Shown here: positions 35,528 to 44,399 of the stretch, one piece after another | Numbering within the stretch: position 1 is the stretch's first letter | Layout: every line of letters begins with the position of its first letter | Source: AWTP1-13 sp963827545 | GTDB taxonomy: Bacteria; Pseudomonadota; Alphaproteobacteria; Rhizobiales; Hyphomicrobiaceae | DNA length: 64,000 nt | Assembly (NCBI GenBank): GCA_963827545.1 | Contig: CAWHBI010000040.1 | Location: 1 to 64,000, forward strand | Direction: 5' to 3' | Notes under the pieces: generated by a model | Told to the model about the DNA's origin: nothing | The model's database searches: none | What the model saw: the letters and a program-made list of their open reading frames with translations, nothing else | Made by a program: the position numbers and the translations under genes

Positions 35528-36694
35528 ATGAACGACAGATTTCTAAAGACCGGTATCTTTCTTGCTCCTTTTCATCCCCTTGGCGAAAGTCCGCTGCTCG
35601 CTCTTGACCGTGATATGGAGCTCTTGGTCCATCTCGACCGGCTGAACTATCACGAGGCCTGGGTCGGCGAGCACCACTCGGCAGGCTTCGAGATCATTGC
35701 CTGTCCCGAGATGTTCATTGCGGCCGCCGCGGAGCGCACGCGCTACATCCGCCTCGGGACAGGCGTTGTTTCGCTGCCCTACCACAACCCGTTCACACTC
35801 GCTGGACGGCTGATGCAGCTCGACTATATGACGCGCGGCCGGGCCATGTTCGGCGTCGGGCCGGGTTCACTGGTCTATGATGCAGTGAAGATGGGGCTCA
35901 AGGCCGAAGACCAGCGACGCAAGCTCGATGAGTCGCTCGACGTCATCATGGAGCTCATGCAAGGCCGCATGGTGACCAGGAAGACCGACTGGTTCGACCT
36001 GCAGGAAGCGTGCCTCCAGCTCAAGAGCTACTCGCAACCGATGATGGAGATGGCCGTTGCGTCGTCCCGCTCTCCGGTCGGAGCAGTGGCCGCGGGCAGG
36101 CACGGCATCGGAATGCTCTCGATCGGCGGCACGTCGGATGATGCCCTCAAGGCGCATGCCACCAACTGGGGTGTCTACGAGGAAAGCGCCAAGGCAAATG
36201 GCAAGACGCCCGACCGCCGAAAGTGGCGCATTGTCACCTTCGCCCACGTAGCGGAGACGAGAGAGCAGGCGCATCAGGACGTCAGGTTCGGGTTGGAGGA
36301 CTTCAAGCGCTATTTCACCGAAGTGGCGACCTTCCCCATTATCCCGCCCGACATCACGACGGATGCCGCAGAGTACCTGGTGTCATCAGGTCTCGCCTGC
36401 ATCGGCACGCCCGACGATTGCATCCGTCATTTCGAGCGCCTGTGGAGAGGCTCCAACGGCGGCTTCGGCGGCGTCCTTCTGTTGGCGCACAACTGGGCGG
36501 ACTGGCCGGCGACAAAGCGCAGCTACGAGCTGATGGCGCGCTACGTCCACCCGCATTTTCAGCGCAACTCCAACGAGCTTCGCGACTGGAGCTATCACGA
36601 CGCCAAGTCTAAGTTCGCGACGGCCGGCGCTCAGTCGAAAGCAGCGGTCCAAGCAGCAATCGACAAGCATGGTGAGCGCAAAGGGCAAAGCTAG
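35528..36694 (+). CDS. LLM class flavin-dependent oxidoreductase, copy 2
   Basis: A 388-residue luciferase-like monooxygenase, nearly identical to the copy at 19889 (for example GIFLAPFHPLGESPLLALDR, SAGFEIIACPEMFIAAAAER, IGTPDDCIRHFERLWRGSNG). It would use reduced flavin to oxygenate a small substrate. Conservation of this gene next to the molybdenum hydroxylase in both copies argues that the two act in one pathway. A GGGCAAGGG-type ribosome binding site precedes the ATG. Confidence 0.9.
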   Translation: MNDRFLKTGIFLAPFHPLGESPLLALDRDMELLVHLDRLNYHEAWVGEHHSAGFEIIACPEMFIAAAAERTRYIRLGTGVVSLPYHNPFTLAGRLMQLDYMTRGRAMFGVGPGSLVYDAVKMGLKAEDQRRKLDESLDVIMELMQGRMVTRKTDWFDLQEACLQLKSYSQPMMEMAVASSRSPVGAVAAGRHGIGMLSIGGTSDDALKAHATNWGVYEESAKANGKTPDRRKWRIVTFAHVAETREQAHQDVRFGLEDFKRYFTEVATFPIIPPDITTDAAEYLVSSGLACIGTPDDCIRHFERLWRGSNGGFGGVLLLAHNWADWPATKRSYELMARYVHPHFQRNSNELRDWSYHDAKSKFATAGAQSKAAVQAAIDKHGERKGQS

Positions 36695-36714
36695 CCGCAC
36701 GGGTCGATTGTCCC

Positions 36715-36890
36715 TCCAGCATTACGACGTTTCGATCAAAATGTCGGCCATGCGGAAAGCTGGGACGAGGTGGCTATCGAGGGCGAGCCTGCCGACAGGG
36801 ATTGCCTCGTGCGATACAAGCGCCGAGGCCGCGTCCTGGCGGTTGCCGCGATTCATCGCGATATCGAAGACCTCAAGGCCGAACCAACGA
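36715..36890 (+). pseudogene. ferredoxin reductase C-terminal relic
   Basis: The string QHYDVSIK in one frame is followed in the next by NVGHAESWDEVAIEGEPADR, then DCLVRYKRRGRVLAVAAIHR and DIEDLKAE. This is the C-terminal dimerisation (Reductase_C) domain of FAD-dependent ferredoxin-NAD+ reductases that serve Rieske oxygenases or P450s. The FAD and NAD domains are missing and one frame change lies near 36740. It follows the LLM gene directly and marks a deletion boundary. Confidence 0.6.
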
Positions 36891-36986
36891 TGCCGGCGTG
36901 GTCTGCCAGCTGCAAACTCCGGCCTGCAAAAAGAATCTGCACGCCCACTCCGCGGAGGGGGTGTGTCGATCCTGAGGGGGGAAGCC

Positions 36987-37571
36987 ATGCGTCCAGTTCT
37001 TGCTTTAGTTCTTTTTGGGAGCCTTGCCGCAGATGCCGCGCTGGCCGGCAGCACGCTGCTCCACGCAGAGCCGGCGACCGCAATGGCGTTTCTCAAGACC
37101 TTGGAGCGGTACGCGGGGAGCATAAAATACGACTGCAGGACGTACGAGGACAAAAATCTCGAGCGTCTCAAACGTCAGATGATAGAGGCAACTGCCGTAT
37201 TCCTCAGGGCCTTTGTTGCGACACACGGCTCGGTAACGATCATGTCCGCACATCGGACGAGACAGGAGCAGGCCTGCGTCTGCGCGGGAGAAAAAGGACC
37301 CTGTTCACGCTCCAAACCATCACGCCACTTCTTTGGATGGGCGATCGATGTGCGCGCTGGTGCTGGCACAAAGGCCGAGTATGAGTGCATGCAGGATTTC
37401 GCAAAGAAGAACCCGCACTTGGGCATACACTTCCCGTTCGGCATGAAGGACAGACCACACATGGAGTGGAATGGAAGAGCAGTAGCCTTCAAGGCAAGTC
37501 CCAAAGTGCCGGTGGTTCCTTGCGCAGGCCCGGTCACAACAATGATCGACCCAAATAAATTTCCGGACTGA
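36987..37571 (+). CDS. secreted M15-type peptidase-like protein
   Basis: A 194-residue protein with a signal peptide (LALVLFGSLAADAALAG). The mature domain has the zinc-site pattern of D-Ala-D-Ala carboxypeptidase/VanY-type M15 peptidases: SAHRTRQEQACVC, SRHFFGWAIDVRAG (His and Asp ligands) and DRPHMEWNG (His ligand). It would trim peptidoglycan peptides in the periplasm. Several cysteines (CVCAGEKGPC) suggest disulfides. Start at 36987 with a GGGGGG-rich ribosome binding site; the longer upstream frame runs through the reductase relic. Confidence 0.7.
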   Translation: MRPVLALVLFGSLAADAALAGSTLLHAEPATAMAFLKTLERYAGSIKYDCRTYEDKNLERLKRQMIEATAVFLRAFVATHGSVTIMSAHRTRQEQACVCAGEKGPCSRSKPSRHFFGWAIDVRAGAGTKAEYECMQDFAKKNPHLGIHFPFGMKDRPHMEWNGRAVAFKASPKVPVVPCAGPVTTMIDPNKFPD

Positions 37572-37950
37572 GCACCTTTCACCCTCGTGCCGAGCGGATC
37601 GCGGTTGCGTCCGCCGCCTAGGGTGGACCGGACTAACTGCGGGCAGCGTGCGAACGGAGACTCTGTGCAGTTTCTCGGACGCCTGGATGACGGCCCCAAG
37701 CGAGGACACCCCACGCGGGTTGGACCCGGCTGTCTGGCGTCAGTGGATCGCCACCTACGCTAACGGCAGCTGGCCCGTGCCGACCCGGGCTGCCCGGTGC
37801 CGCCTGAGTTCGTGGCCGTTCCTTGAACAACGCAAGTGCGACGGAAAGGCTCATGCTCGCTAACGGGTCGATTTGGAGGCCCGAATTGCCGAGATCGAAA
37901 GGGCCCTCAGTGACGGACTGAGATCCCGGCCCGATGTCTGAAGTGAGAGA
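37572..37950. other. 379-base stretch with a short coding-like tail
   Basis: No complete gene. Near 37874–37938 the plus strand encodes DLEARIAEIERALSDGLRSR before a stop, which looks like the helical end of a lost protein, but no start or family can be given. The remainder shows nothing recognisable on either strand. Confidence 0.35.
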
Positions 37951-38226
37951 TCAAGGGCAGCGCACCCTGAGCAATCTACCGGATGATGTGCGCACGTAAC
38001 AGCGCCCATTGCGCGTTATGAGCGCACCTATGACCCCGCCGGCAACCGCACCGATCACACCACCGGCGACCGCTCCGCCGAGCGTTCCCCTCGACAGGCC
38101 CCCGACCACCGCTCCCGCACCGCCACCGATCAGCGCACCCGTGGTAACGTTGCGATCGAGTCTCGACGAGGAGGCGCAGGCCGAAAGCAGGAGAGTGGCG
38201 ATGGCCACTATCAGGACCTTGGTCAC
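37951..38226 (-). CDS. glycine-zipper lipoprotein
   Basis: A 91-residue outer-membrane-type lipoprotein. The GTG start at 38226 has GGAGAG upstream and gives a lipoprotein signal (VLIVAIATLLLSAC, lipobox LSAC). The mature part is a glycine-zipper segment (TGALIGGGAGAVVGGLSRGT, AGGVIGAVAGGVIGAL) that can insert into or span a membrane, ending with a small basic domain containing two cysteines. Similar small proteins (SmpA/17-kDa-antigen-like) support envelope integrity. A longer frame to 38316 lacks a signal peptide. Confidence 0.7.
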   Translation of the reverse strand: MTKVLIVAIATLLLSACASSSRLDRNVTTGALIGGGAGAVVGGLSRGTLGGAVAGGVIGAVAGGVIGALITRNGRCYVRTSSGRLLRVRCP

Positions 38227-38758
38227 AGGTTCTCTCCGTGCATCAGGAAGGAAAGCATCGTGGTCCGACAATTCGCCCAAGTCGCGGGGGCCAGTGTCGC
38301 GGACCAATATCATCACGGCGCTGAGCGCTTACCACGATTCGCTATGCGGCCGCGCCCGACCCGGTGGGGCAAACACCTATGCGCTGCGTCTAATATCTGA
38401 TGACGGAGATATCGCGCCCCGGAAGCAAAAGCGGCGCTCGGAGGGAGGCGGCGGCGCTCGCAGGAAACCCGCGTCCCACAAGCACATCTAGCAGACGCGA
38501 GGAGTGAGAATAGCGGAGGCGAGGAATGAGAAGCGGTGCTGCCGAGCACGCTACTAGGAGATGACGCGAACCTCGCATCCCTGCTTTTCAGTTCACGCCC
38601 GCGAAGCGAGACTTGAGCAGTATGTGTCCTCGGGTGCAGCCTCGAAAACGGTGACAGCCAGGATGATTCCGGCGGATGAGATGAAATGTCCCAAAAATCG
38701 CAGAAATCCGCACTCTGCTTGACGAAATCGCCTTTCACGCATCGCAGCTTGCGCACCG
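38227..38758. other. 532-base stretch without a recognisable gene
   Basis: Between the lipoprotein gene and the tRNA-Thr half copy no frame with protein-like features was found on either strand. It includes simple purine-rich tracts around 38430–38540. If the island interpretation holds, this is its right end. Confidence 0.45.
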
Positions 38759-38795
<37 letters not shown>

Positions 38796-38983
38796 GACTT
38801 GGCGCACACCCCTCTCTCTCAACGCGCCAGGGTTCGGCGCAGGGAACGCGCCGGTTCTGCCATAAACGCTGCGCGCGGCAAGCCAACCGGGCAAGCGCGC
38901 GACCCCACAAGCTTGTGCACTGCAGGCGACGCACGTAAGGTGCGACAAGCACACGGGTGGTCGCGCGTGGAACTGGGCGATCA

Positions 38984-39157
38984 ATGACGCAAAGGGCGAA
39001 CACGGGAAGATCGGCCCAGGCAGAGCAGCGACGCCGGCGCCTTGCCATCGCGTTGCGTTCAAACCTCAAGAAGCGCAAGGGTCAGGCCCTCAGCCGTGCC
39101 AAGACGGAGCCCGCGGAGGATGAACGCCACGACAGGGATCACCAGCACCGGCGCTGA
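38984..39157 (+). CDS. small basic hypothetical protein upstream of murA
   Basis: A 57-residue, Arg/Lys-rich peptide (MTQRANTGRSAQAEQRRRRL, then AIALRSNLKKRKGQALSRAK). Similar short basic proteins with an RRxRLAxxLRxNLxxRKxQAR pattern are common in rhizobial genomes, and this one may belong to them. No clear ribosome binding site was seen, and the last residues are out-of-family (EDERHDRDHQHRR). It lies 70 bases before murA on the same strand. Confidence 0.5.
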   Translation: MTQRANTGRSAQAEQRRRRLAIALRSNLKKRKGQALSRAKTEPAEDERHDRDHQHRR

Positions 39158-39227
39158 CGTCTTCGGGCGGAAGGCGCAAGGCGCCTGCCTTGGATAAGAA
39201 GAGCCAACCACCAACGGGGCCTCGCGC

Positions 39228-40520
39228 ATGGATCGCATCAGCATTGCCGGCGGCCGGCACCTCAAAGGCACGATTCCGATCTCGGGCGCAAAGAACGCGG
39301 CGCTGCCGCTGATCATCGCCAGCCTGCTCACATCCGACCGGCTCACGCTCAAGAACGTGCCCAATCTCGCGGATGTCACGCTGTTGACCCGCATTCTGCG
39401 CAACCACGGCCTGGACCTGACGATCGACGGAAAGCGGGCCGACCCCTCGCCGCACCTGGGCGAGACCTTCCACCTAACCGCGCGCGATATCGTCGACACC
39501 ACGGCACCATACGAGCTGGTGAGCCGCATGCGCGCAAGTTTCTGGGTGCTCGGACCGCTGCTGGCGCGCTGCGGCGAGGCGCGTGTTTCCATGCCCGGAG
39601 GCTGTGCTATCGGCACGCGACCGGTTGATCTGCACCTGATGGGCATGAAAGCGCTGGGCGCCGAGATCGACATCGACGGCGGCTACGTCGTCGCCAAGGC
39701 ACCCAGGGGCTTGCATGGCGCGCGCGTTGTCTTCCCCAAGGTGTCGGTGGGCGCGACGCACAACGTGATGATGGCGGCCTCGCTCGCGAGAGGCGAGACG
39801 GTGATCGAGAACGCCGCTCGCGAGCCCGAGATCGGCGATGTCGCCGAGTGCCTGACCAAAATGGGCGCGAAGATCGAGGGTATCGGCACTTCCACCTTGC
39901 GCATCGAGGGCGCCAGCCGCCTCGAAGGCGCAGTGCACGCCGTGCTGCCCGACCGCATCGAGACCGGCACCTATGCCTTCGCCGTGGCGGCCGCCGGTGG
40001 CGACGTCGAGCTCAAAGGCGCCCGCATGAGCCTGCTGGAGGCTGCCTTTGCCGCATTGAAGCGAACCGGAGTTTCCATCACGGAGACTGACGCCGGCGTG
40101 CGCGTCGTCCGCAACGGCGGCATGCTCGAACCGATCACGATCGAAACGCAGCCCTTCCCAGGCTTCCCGACCGATCTGCAGGCGCAGCTCATGGCGCTGA
40201 TGACCAAGGCCAAGGGCACCAGCGTGATCCGCGAGACCATATTCGAGAACCGGTTCATGCACGTGCAGGAGCTGGTGCGCCTTGGCGCCGACATCCAGCT
40301 TCAGGGCGACACCGCCACGGTCAAAGGCGTCAAGTCCCTGCGCGGCGCGCAAGTGATGGCCACCGATCTGCGCGCTTCGGTTTCCCTCGTCATTGCGGGC
40401 CTGATGGCCGAGGGCCAGACCACCATCAACCGGGTCTACCACCTCGATCGCGGCTTCGAGCGGCTGGAGCAGAAGCTTTCGGGGTGCGGCGCCAGCATCG
40501 AGCGCATCGTCAGCGGTTAG
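39228..40520 (+). CDS. murA: UDP-N-acetylglucosamine 1-carboxyvinyltransferase
   Basis: A 430-residue enolpyruvyl transferase that adds PEP to UDP-GlcNAc, the first committed step of peptidoglycan synthesis in the cytoplasm. The N-terminal GGRHLKGTIPISGAKNAALP, the catalytic-cysteine loop MPGGCAIGTRPVDLHL (Cys, hence fosfomycin-sensitive type), GATHNVMMAASLARGE, and the C-terminal LRASVSLVIAGLMAEGQTTI are all present. Length is normal. It leads a conserved alphaproteobacterial gene block. Confidence 0.97.
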   Translation: MDRISIAGGRHLKGTIPISGAKNAALPLIIASLLTSDRLTLKNVPNLADVTLLTRILRNHGLDLTIDGKRADPSPHLGETFHLTARDIVDTTAPYELVSRMRASFWVLGPLLARCGEARVSMPGGCAIGTRPVDLHLMGMKALGAEIDIDGGYVVAKAPRGLHGARVVFPKVSVGATHNVMMAASLARGETVIENAAREPEIGDVAECLTKMGAKIEGIGTSTLRIEGASRLEGAVHAVLPDRIETGTYAFAVAAAGGDVELKGARMSLLEAAFAALKRTGVSITETDAGVRVVRNGGMLEPITIETQPFPGFPTDLQAQLMALMTKAKGTSVIRETIFENRFMHVQELVRLGADIQLQGDTATVKGVKSLRGAQVMATDLRASVSLVIAGLMAEGQTTINRVYHLDRGFERLEQKLSGCGASIERIVSG

Positions 40521-40645
40521 ATTTTTCGCCAGTTCGAAATCGGCCGCGGCGCAGCGCGGGCAAATCCTTCCCGGTGCTGACTTCAGGTTGGACCGAGCCA
40601 CCGACATCGGCTAGCGTGCGCGCGTGCGGGCACGAGGAGGAGACC

Positions 40646-41143
40646 ATGCACCAAGTCACGCGCCGCAATTTTATGCTCACGACCGCTGCCATCAGTGCGC
40701 TGGGCATTGCCGGCCAGGCCGAGGCCCAAGTGCCGCAGTACGGACCCGACATCAACCTCGAGCAGGCGAAGAAGGCGATCGCCGCCGGGCAAGCCGAGGC
40801 GCGCAAGAACAACTGGCCCGTCGCTGTTGCGATCGTCGACAACCACGGCTTCCTGGTCGCGTTCGAGAAGATGGACAACACGCAAAGCGGCAGCGTGCAG
40901 GTTGCGATCGACAAGGCAATGTCGGCCGCGATGTATCGCCGCCCCACGAAGGCCTTCCAAGACGTATTGGCAGGGGGCGGAGCCGGGACGCGCGTGCTCA
41001 ACTTGCGAGGAGCATCCACGGTGGAAGGCGGACTGCCCATCGTCATAGGCGGGAAAATCATCGGCGGCGTCGGCGTCTCCGGGGTCAATGCCGACCAGGA
41101 TGGCATGGTCGCCAAGGCCGCCGCCGACGCGCTCACGGCGTAG
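40646..41143 (+). CDS. GlcG/HbpS-type heme-binding domain protein, Tat-exported
   Basis: A 165-residue protein with a twin-arginine signal (VTRRNFMLTTAAISALGIAG, cleavage near AEAQV) and a GlcG/HbpS domain: LEQAKKAIAAGQAEARKNNW, VAIVDNHGFLVAFEKMDNTQ, and GGLPIVIGGKIIGGVGVSG. HbpS-like members bind heme outside the cytoplasm; others accompany glycolate or aromatic catabolism. A GAGGAG ribosome binding site lies 5 bases upstream. It interrupts the usual murA–DUF2948 adjacency and was probably inserted there. Confidence 0.8.
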   Translation: MHQVTRRNFMLTTAAISALGIAGQAEAQVPQYGPDINLEQAKKAIAAGQAEARKNNWPVAVAIVDNHGFLVAFEKMDNTQSGSVQVAIDKAMSAAMYRRPTKAFQDVLAGGGAGTRVLNLRGASTVEGGLPIVIGGKIIGGVGVSGVNADQDGMVAKAAADALTA

Positions 41144-41508
41144 CCCATCAGGCGAACTTGAAGCCCTCGGCGCGGTGGCCGCGTCTCGTGCCGAGCCCTA
41201 CTGGGTGACCCGTGGGGCTCGACATTCCCTGGTATCTCAGTCGCTAATGTTTCGCACTTTGGGCCGCCGCGCCGGCCCAACGCAACGCCGCGCATCGAGG
41301 CGCAGGCCGTGTGTGGGTGATCCCTGGCTCCGCTTTCGCCGCCGGCCGTGGCCAGCGCCGTGATTCTCGCTGCAATTTTGCCGTCCTGCCTATGACCGCC
41401 AACCGGAAACCGCGTTCATATTGTATGCGGGCGGTGCGTTCGCTATCACTCGGGCTTAACGCGTGACGCGTTGGCGAGCTAATTGCATCGCCAAGCCGCC
41501 CCTGGAGG
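41144..41508. other. 365-base stretch without a recognisable gene
   Basis: No convincing frame on either strand. The last part, near 41440–41500, probably contains the promoter of the DUF2948–hisD operon (GGAGG lies at 41504–41508). Nothing else was recognised. Confidence 0.45.
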
Positions 41509-41520
41509 ATGCCTTTGGCC

Positions 41521-41994
41521 ATGGCCGATCTGAAGCTGATTGCCCTCGATGCCGAGGACCTCTCGGTTATCTCGGCCCACCTGCAGGATGCCGTTCTGAA
41601 GGTCGCCGATCTGGCGTATCTGCCGACCGAGAAGCGGTTTGCTGCGATCGCCAATCGCTTCGATTGGGCAGAAGCGCTCAAGGACGGCAAGGACGATCCC
41701 AAGTCGTTCGCGCGGCGGCGCACGGCACTGCGCTTCGAGCGGGTGCTGGACGCCAAAGTGAGCGGCATCGATCTCAAGAACAAGGGTGCGGTGCTATCCC
41801 TGCTCGCCATCGGCTTCGACGCCGGCGAGCCGCCAGAAGGCAACATCACGCTCCAATTCGCCGATGGCGCGGCCATCCGGCTCGGTGTGGAATGCATCGA
41901 GGCGGAATTGAAGGACCTGGGTCCGGCCTGGCAGGCCAAGTCCAGGCCGCAGCATCCCGACGACGGTCCCGCACAAGACGAAGAGTCCCGATAG
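41521..41994 (+). CDS. DUF2948 family protein
   Basis: A 157-residue protein with the conserved alphaproteobacterial pattern LKLIALDAEDLSVISAHLQD, LPTEKRFAAIANRFDWAEAL, RRRTALRFERVLDAKVSGID and IRLGVECIEAELKDLGPAW. Function is unknown, but it almost always sits directly upstream of hisD, as it does here (24-base gap). The start at 41521 is favoured because GGAGG lies 12 bases upstream; the ATG at 41509 is too close to it. Confidence 0.88.
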   Translation: MADLKLIALDAEDLSVISAHLQDAVLKVADLAYLPTEKRFAAIANRFDWAEALKDGKDDPKSFARRRTALRFERVLDAKVSGIDLKNKGAVLSLLAIGFDAGEPPEGNITLQFADGAAIRLGVECIEAELKDLGPAWQAKSRPQHPDDGPAQDEESR

Positions 41995-42018
41995 CGACAC
42001 ACGTGGGCCAGCCGATCC

Positions 42019-43326
42019 ATGCCAGTCCAACTGAGCACCACCGATCCGGACTTCGAAGCCGTGTTTGCGGCTTTTCTTGCGGCCAAGCGTGAGGCGTCGC
42101 CGGACGTGGACGCGGCTGTGCGCGAGATCGTCGACCAGGTGCGCCGCGACGGCGATGCGGCACTCATCGCGCTGACCGAACGATTCGATCGCCTCGACCT
42201 CACGAAGGCCGGAATTCGCGTGAGCGAAGCCGAGATCGCGGCGGCGCTGGCAGCCTGCGACAAAGAAACTCTCGACGCACTGCAATTGGCCCGCGCCCGC
42301 ATCGAGAGCCACCACCGGCGCCAGCTGCCGCACGACGAGCTCTACAAAGACAGCGTGGGTGCCGAGCTCGGCTGGCGATGGACCGCGGTGGAGTCGGTTG
42401 GCCTTTACGTCCCCGGCGGAACGGCGAGCTACCCGAGCTCCGTCCTGATGAACGCAGTGCCGGCGCAGGTGGCAGGCGTGCCGCGCGTTGCCATGGTCGT
42501 TCCCTCGCCCGGCGGCGAGCTGAACCCGCTGGTGCTCGCCGCCGCGCATCTGGCGGGCGTATCTGAGGTCTATCGCATCGGCGGCGCCCAGGCGATTGCG
42601 GCTCTGGCCTTCGGGACGCGAACTATCCGACCGGTGGCCAAGATCGTGGGACCCGGCAACGCCTACGTCGCCGCGGCCAAGCGCCAGGTGTTCGGCACGG
42701 TCGGCATCGATTCCATTGCCGGCCCCTCCGAGGTGCTGGTCATTGCCGACAAGGACCATGATCCCGAGTGGCTGGCGGCAGACCTGCTGGCTCAGGCCGA
42801 GCACGATACTGCGGCGCAGGCCATTCTCATGACCGACGATGCCGGTTTGGGCAGGGATGTCGCGGCGGCTGTCGAACGCCAGCTCCGGCGGCTGCCTCGC
42901 GGCAATATCGCGGGAGCTAGCTGGGCGACATTTGGGGCAGTCATCATCCTGCGCTCGCTCGAGGAAGCTCCGGCGCTGGCCGACCGTATCGCCGCCGAGC
43001 ACCTCGAGATCGCCACCGCCGACCCGGACAGGCTGGCAGCGAAGATCCGCAACGCTGGTGCAATTTTCCTGGGCCGCCATACACCCGAGGCCATCGGCGA
43101 CTACGTAGCTGGCTCCAATCACGTGCTCCCCACAGCGCGCAGCGCCCGCTTCTCCTCGGGGCTCGGCGTGCTCGACTTCATGAAGCGCACGTCGGTCCTC
43201 AGGCTCGATGCCGTCGCGCTCGCCGCGCTGGCACCCTCAGCCATGACGCTTGCACGTGCCGAGGGGCTCGACGCGCACTGCCACTCTGTCGCCATCCGCC
43301 TCCCTCCGCGCGGCGACCAGCCCTGA
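42019..43326 (+). CDS. hisD: histidinol dehydrogenase
   Basis: A 435-residue zinc enzyme catalysing the last two steps of histidine synthesis, from L-histidinol to L-histidine with NAD+. Diagnostic regions: VGLYVPGGTASYPSSVLMNA, GGAQAIAALAFGTRTIRPVA, KIVGPGNAYVAAAKRQVFG, DSIAGPSEVLVIADKDHDPE, LLAQAEHDTAAQAILMTDD and the C-terminal GLDAHCHSVAIRL. Length and order fit the family. It is in an operon with DUF2948 and UPF0262. Confidence 0.97.
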   Translation: MPVQLSTTDPDFEAVFAAFLAAKREASPDVDAAVREIVDQVRRDGDAALIALTERFDRLDLTKAGIRVSEAEIAAALAACDKETLDALQLARARIESHHRRQLPHDELYKDSVGAELGWRWTAVESVGLYVPGGTASYPSSVLMNAVPAQVAGVPRVAMVVPSPGGELNPLVLAAAHLAGVSEVYRIGGAQAIAALAFGTRTIRPVAKIVGPGNAYVAAAKRQVFGTVGIDSIAGPSEVLVIADKDHDPEWLAADLLAQAEHDTAAQAILMTDDAGLGRDVAAAVERQLRRLPRGNIAGASWATFGAVIILRSLEEAPALADRIAAEHLEIATADPDRLAAKIRNAGAIFLGRHTPEAIGDYVAGSNHVLPTARSARFSSGLGVLDFMKRTSVLRLDAVALAALAPSAMTLARAEGLDAHCHSVAIRLPPRGDQP

Positions 43327-43334
43327 ACCGGCCC

Positions 43335-43829
43335 ATGTTCGAGCCCCCGGTCGACCCCAACTCCAAGGCCAGGCTCGTCGCCATCAAGCTCGACGAAACC
43401 TCGATCGGCCGCGCCAACCGCAACATCGAGCATGAGCGCGAGGTGGCGATCTTCGACATCCTGGAAAGCAACCAGTTCCAGCTGGAAGGCCGCGACGACG
43501 GTCCCTACGTGCTCAACCTAGCCATCGTGGAGGACCGGCTGGTGCTCGCGGTTGGCCAGGAAGCCGGCGGCGACACGTTCACGGTGGTTCTCTCGCTCAC
43601 GCCGCTGCGACGCGTCATGAAGGACTACTTCATCGTGTGCGAGAGCTACTACCACGCTATCCGCACTGCGCCACCCTCGCGCATCCAGTCGATCGACATG
43701 GGCCGGCGAGCGCTCCACGACGAGGGTAGCCGGGTGCTCGTCGAGCGGCTCAAGGGCAAGATCAGCGTCGACGGCGACACTGCGCGGCGACTGTTCACGC
43801 TCATTTGCGCATTGCACTGGAAGGGATGA
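43335..43829 (+). CDS. UPF0262 family protein
   Basis: A 164-residue protein of the alphaproteobacterial UPF0262 family: LVAIKLDETSIGRANRNIEH, EREVAIFDILESNQF, LSLTPLRRVMKDYFIVCESY and a C-terminal DTARRLFTLICALHWKG. Function unknown. It lies 8 bases after hisD and 3 bases before the phosphatase gene, which is its standard place. Confidence 0.9.
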   Translation: MFEPPVDPNSKARLVAIKLDETSIGRANRNIEHEREVAIFDILESNQFQLEGRDDGPYVLNLAIVEDRLVLAVGQEAGGDTFTVVLSLTPLRRVMKDYFIVCESYYHAIRTAPPSRIQSIDMGRRALHDEGSRVLVERLKGKISVDGDTARRLFTLICALHWKG

Positions 43830-43832
43830 AGG

Positions 43833-44297
43833 GTGGCGCACGAGAAGAGCCACGACCTGCCGGGCGCGGTGCTCTTCGCCTGTACCATGAACTCCGTCCG
43901 CTCGCCCTTGGCGGCGGCCATCCTGCGCCATCTGGCCGGGCGCCGGATCTATATCGAGTTGGCCGGCGTGCGTGCCGGTGGCCCGGACGCCTTCGCGGCC
44001 GCTGTCATGGACGAGATCGGCATCGACATCTCGGCCCACAAGCCGCACACGTTGCGCGATCTCCATGACACCTCGTTCGATCTGATCATCACGCTGTCGC
44101 CGGAGGCGCACCATCAGGCGCTGGAGCTGACCCGCACGATGGCTGTGGAAGTGGAGTATTGGCCTACGTTCGACGCGACCATGATGATTGGGCATGGCAG
44201 CCGCGAGCAGGTTCTGCAGTCCTACCGCGCCGTGCGTGACCAACTGTTCCAGCGCATCAAGCGGCGCTTCGGCTTCGAAGGTGGGCCGACCGTGTAG
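43833..44297 (+). CDS. low molecular weight protein-tyrosine-phosphatase family protein
   Basis: A 154-residue LMW phosphatase/arsenate-reductase-fold protein. The P-loop is CTMNSVRSP (C-x5-R-S), near residue 17. Members dephosphorylate tyrosine or reduce arsenate; the fixed location in the hisD block suggests a housekeeping role. A GTG start at 43833 follows UPF0262 by three bases. In related genomes infA usually comes next; here it does not. Confidence 0.85.
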   Translation: MAHEKSHDLPGAVLFACTMNSVRSPLAAAILRHLAGRRIYIELAGVRAGGPDAFAAAVMDEIGIDISAHKPHTLRDLHDTSFDLIITLSPEAHHQALELTRTMAVEVEYWPTFDATMMIGHGSREQVLQSYRAVRDQLFQRIKRRFGFEGGPTV

Positions 44298-44399
44298 CGC
44301 CCTCTCCCCACTTGCGGGAAGAGGGAATTGGTGCCTTGATTTTGGCCGCCTGCCATGGCCAATGTGCCCCCGATTTGGCAGCCTTGGAGCTTAGGTTTG

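Larger units (their letters stand above)
33007..36694 (+). repeat. long duplication, copy 2 (hydroxylase + LLM pair)
   Basis: Counterpart of 17342–21049. It includes a shared upstream region of about 140 bases, which probably contains the promoter, then the intact hydroxylase gene, a diverged 86-base spacer and the LLM gene. The interval 32706–33006 before it shows no gene. Confidence 0.9.

Noticed and set aside
41244..43122. Minus-strand frames opposite DUF2948 and hisD
   Set aside because: Rich in Ser, Arg and Ala without motifs; the plus-strand genes are unmistakable.
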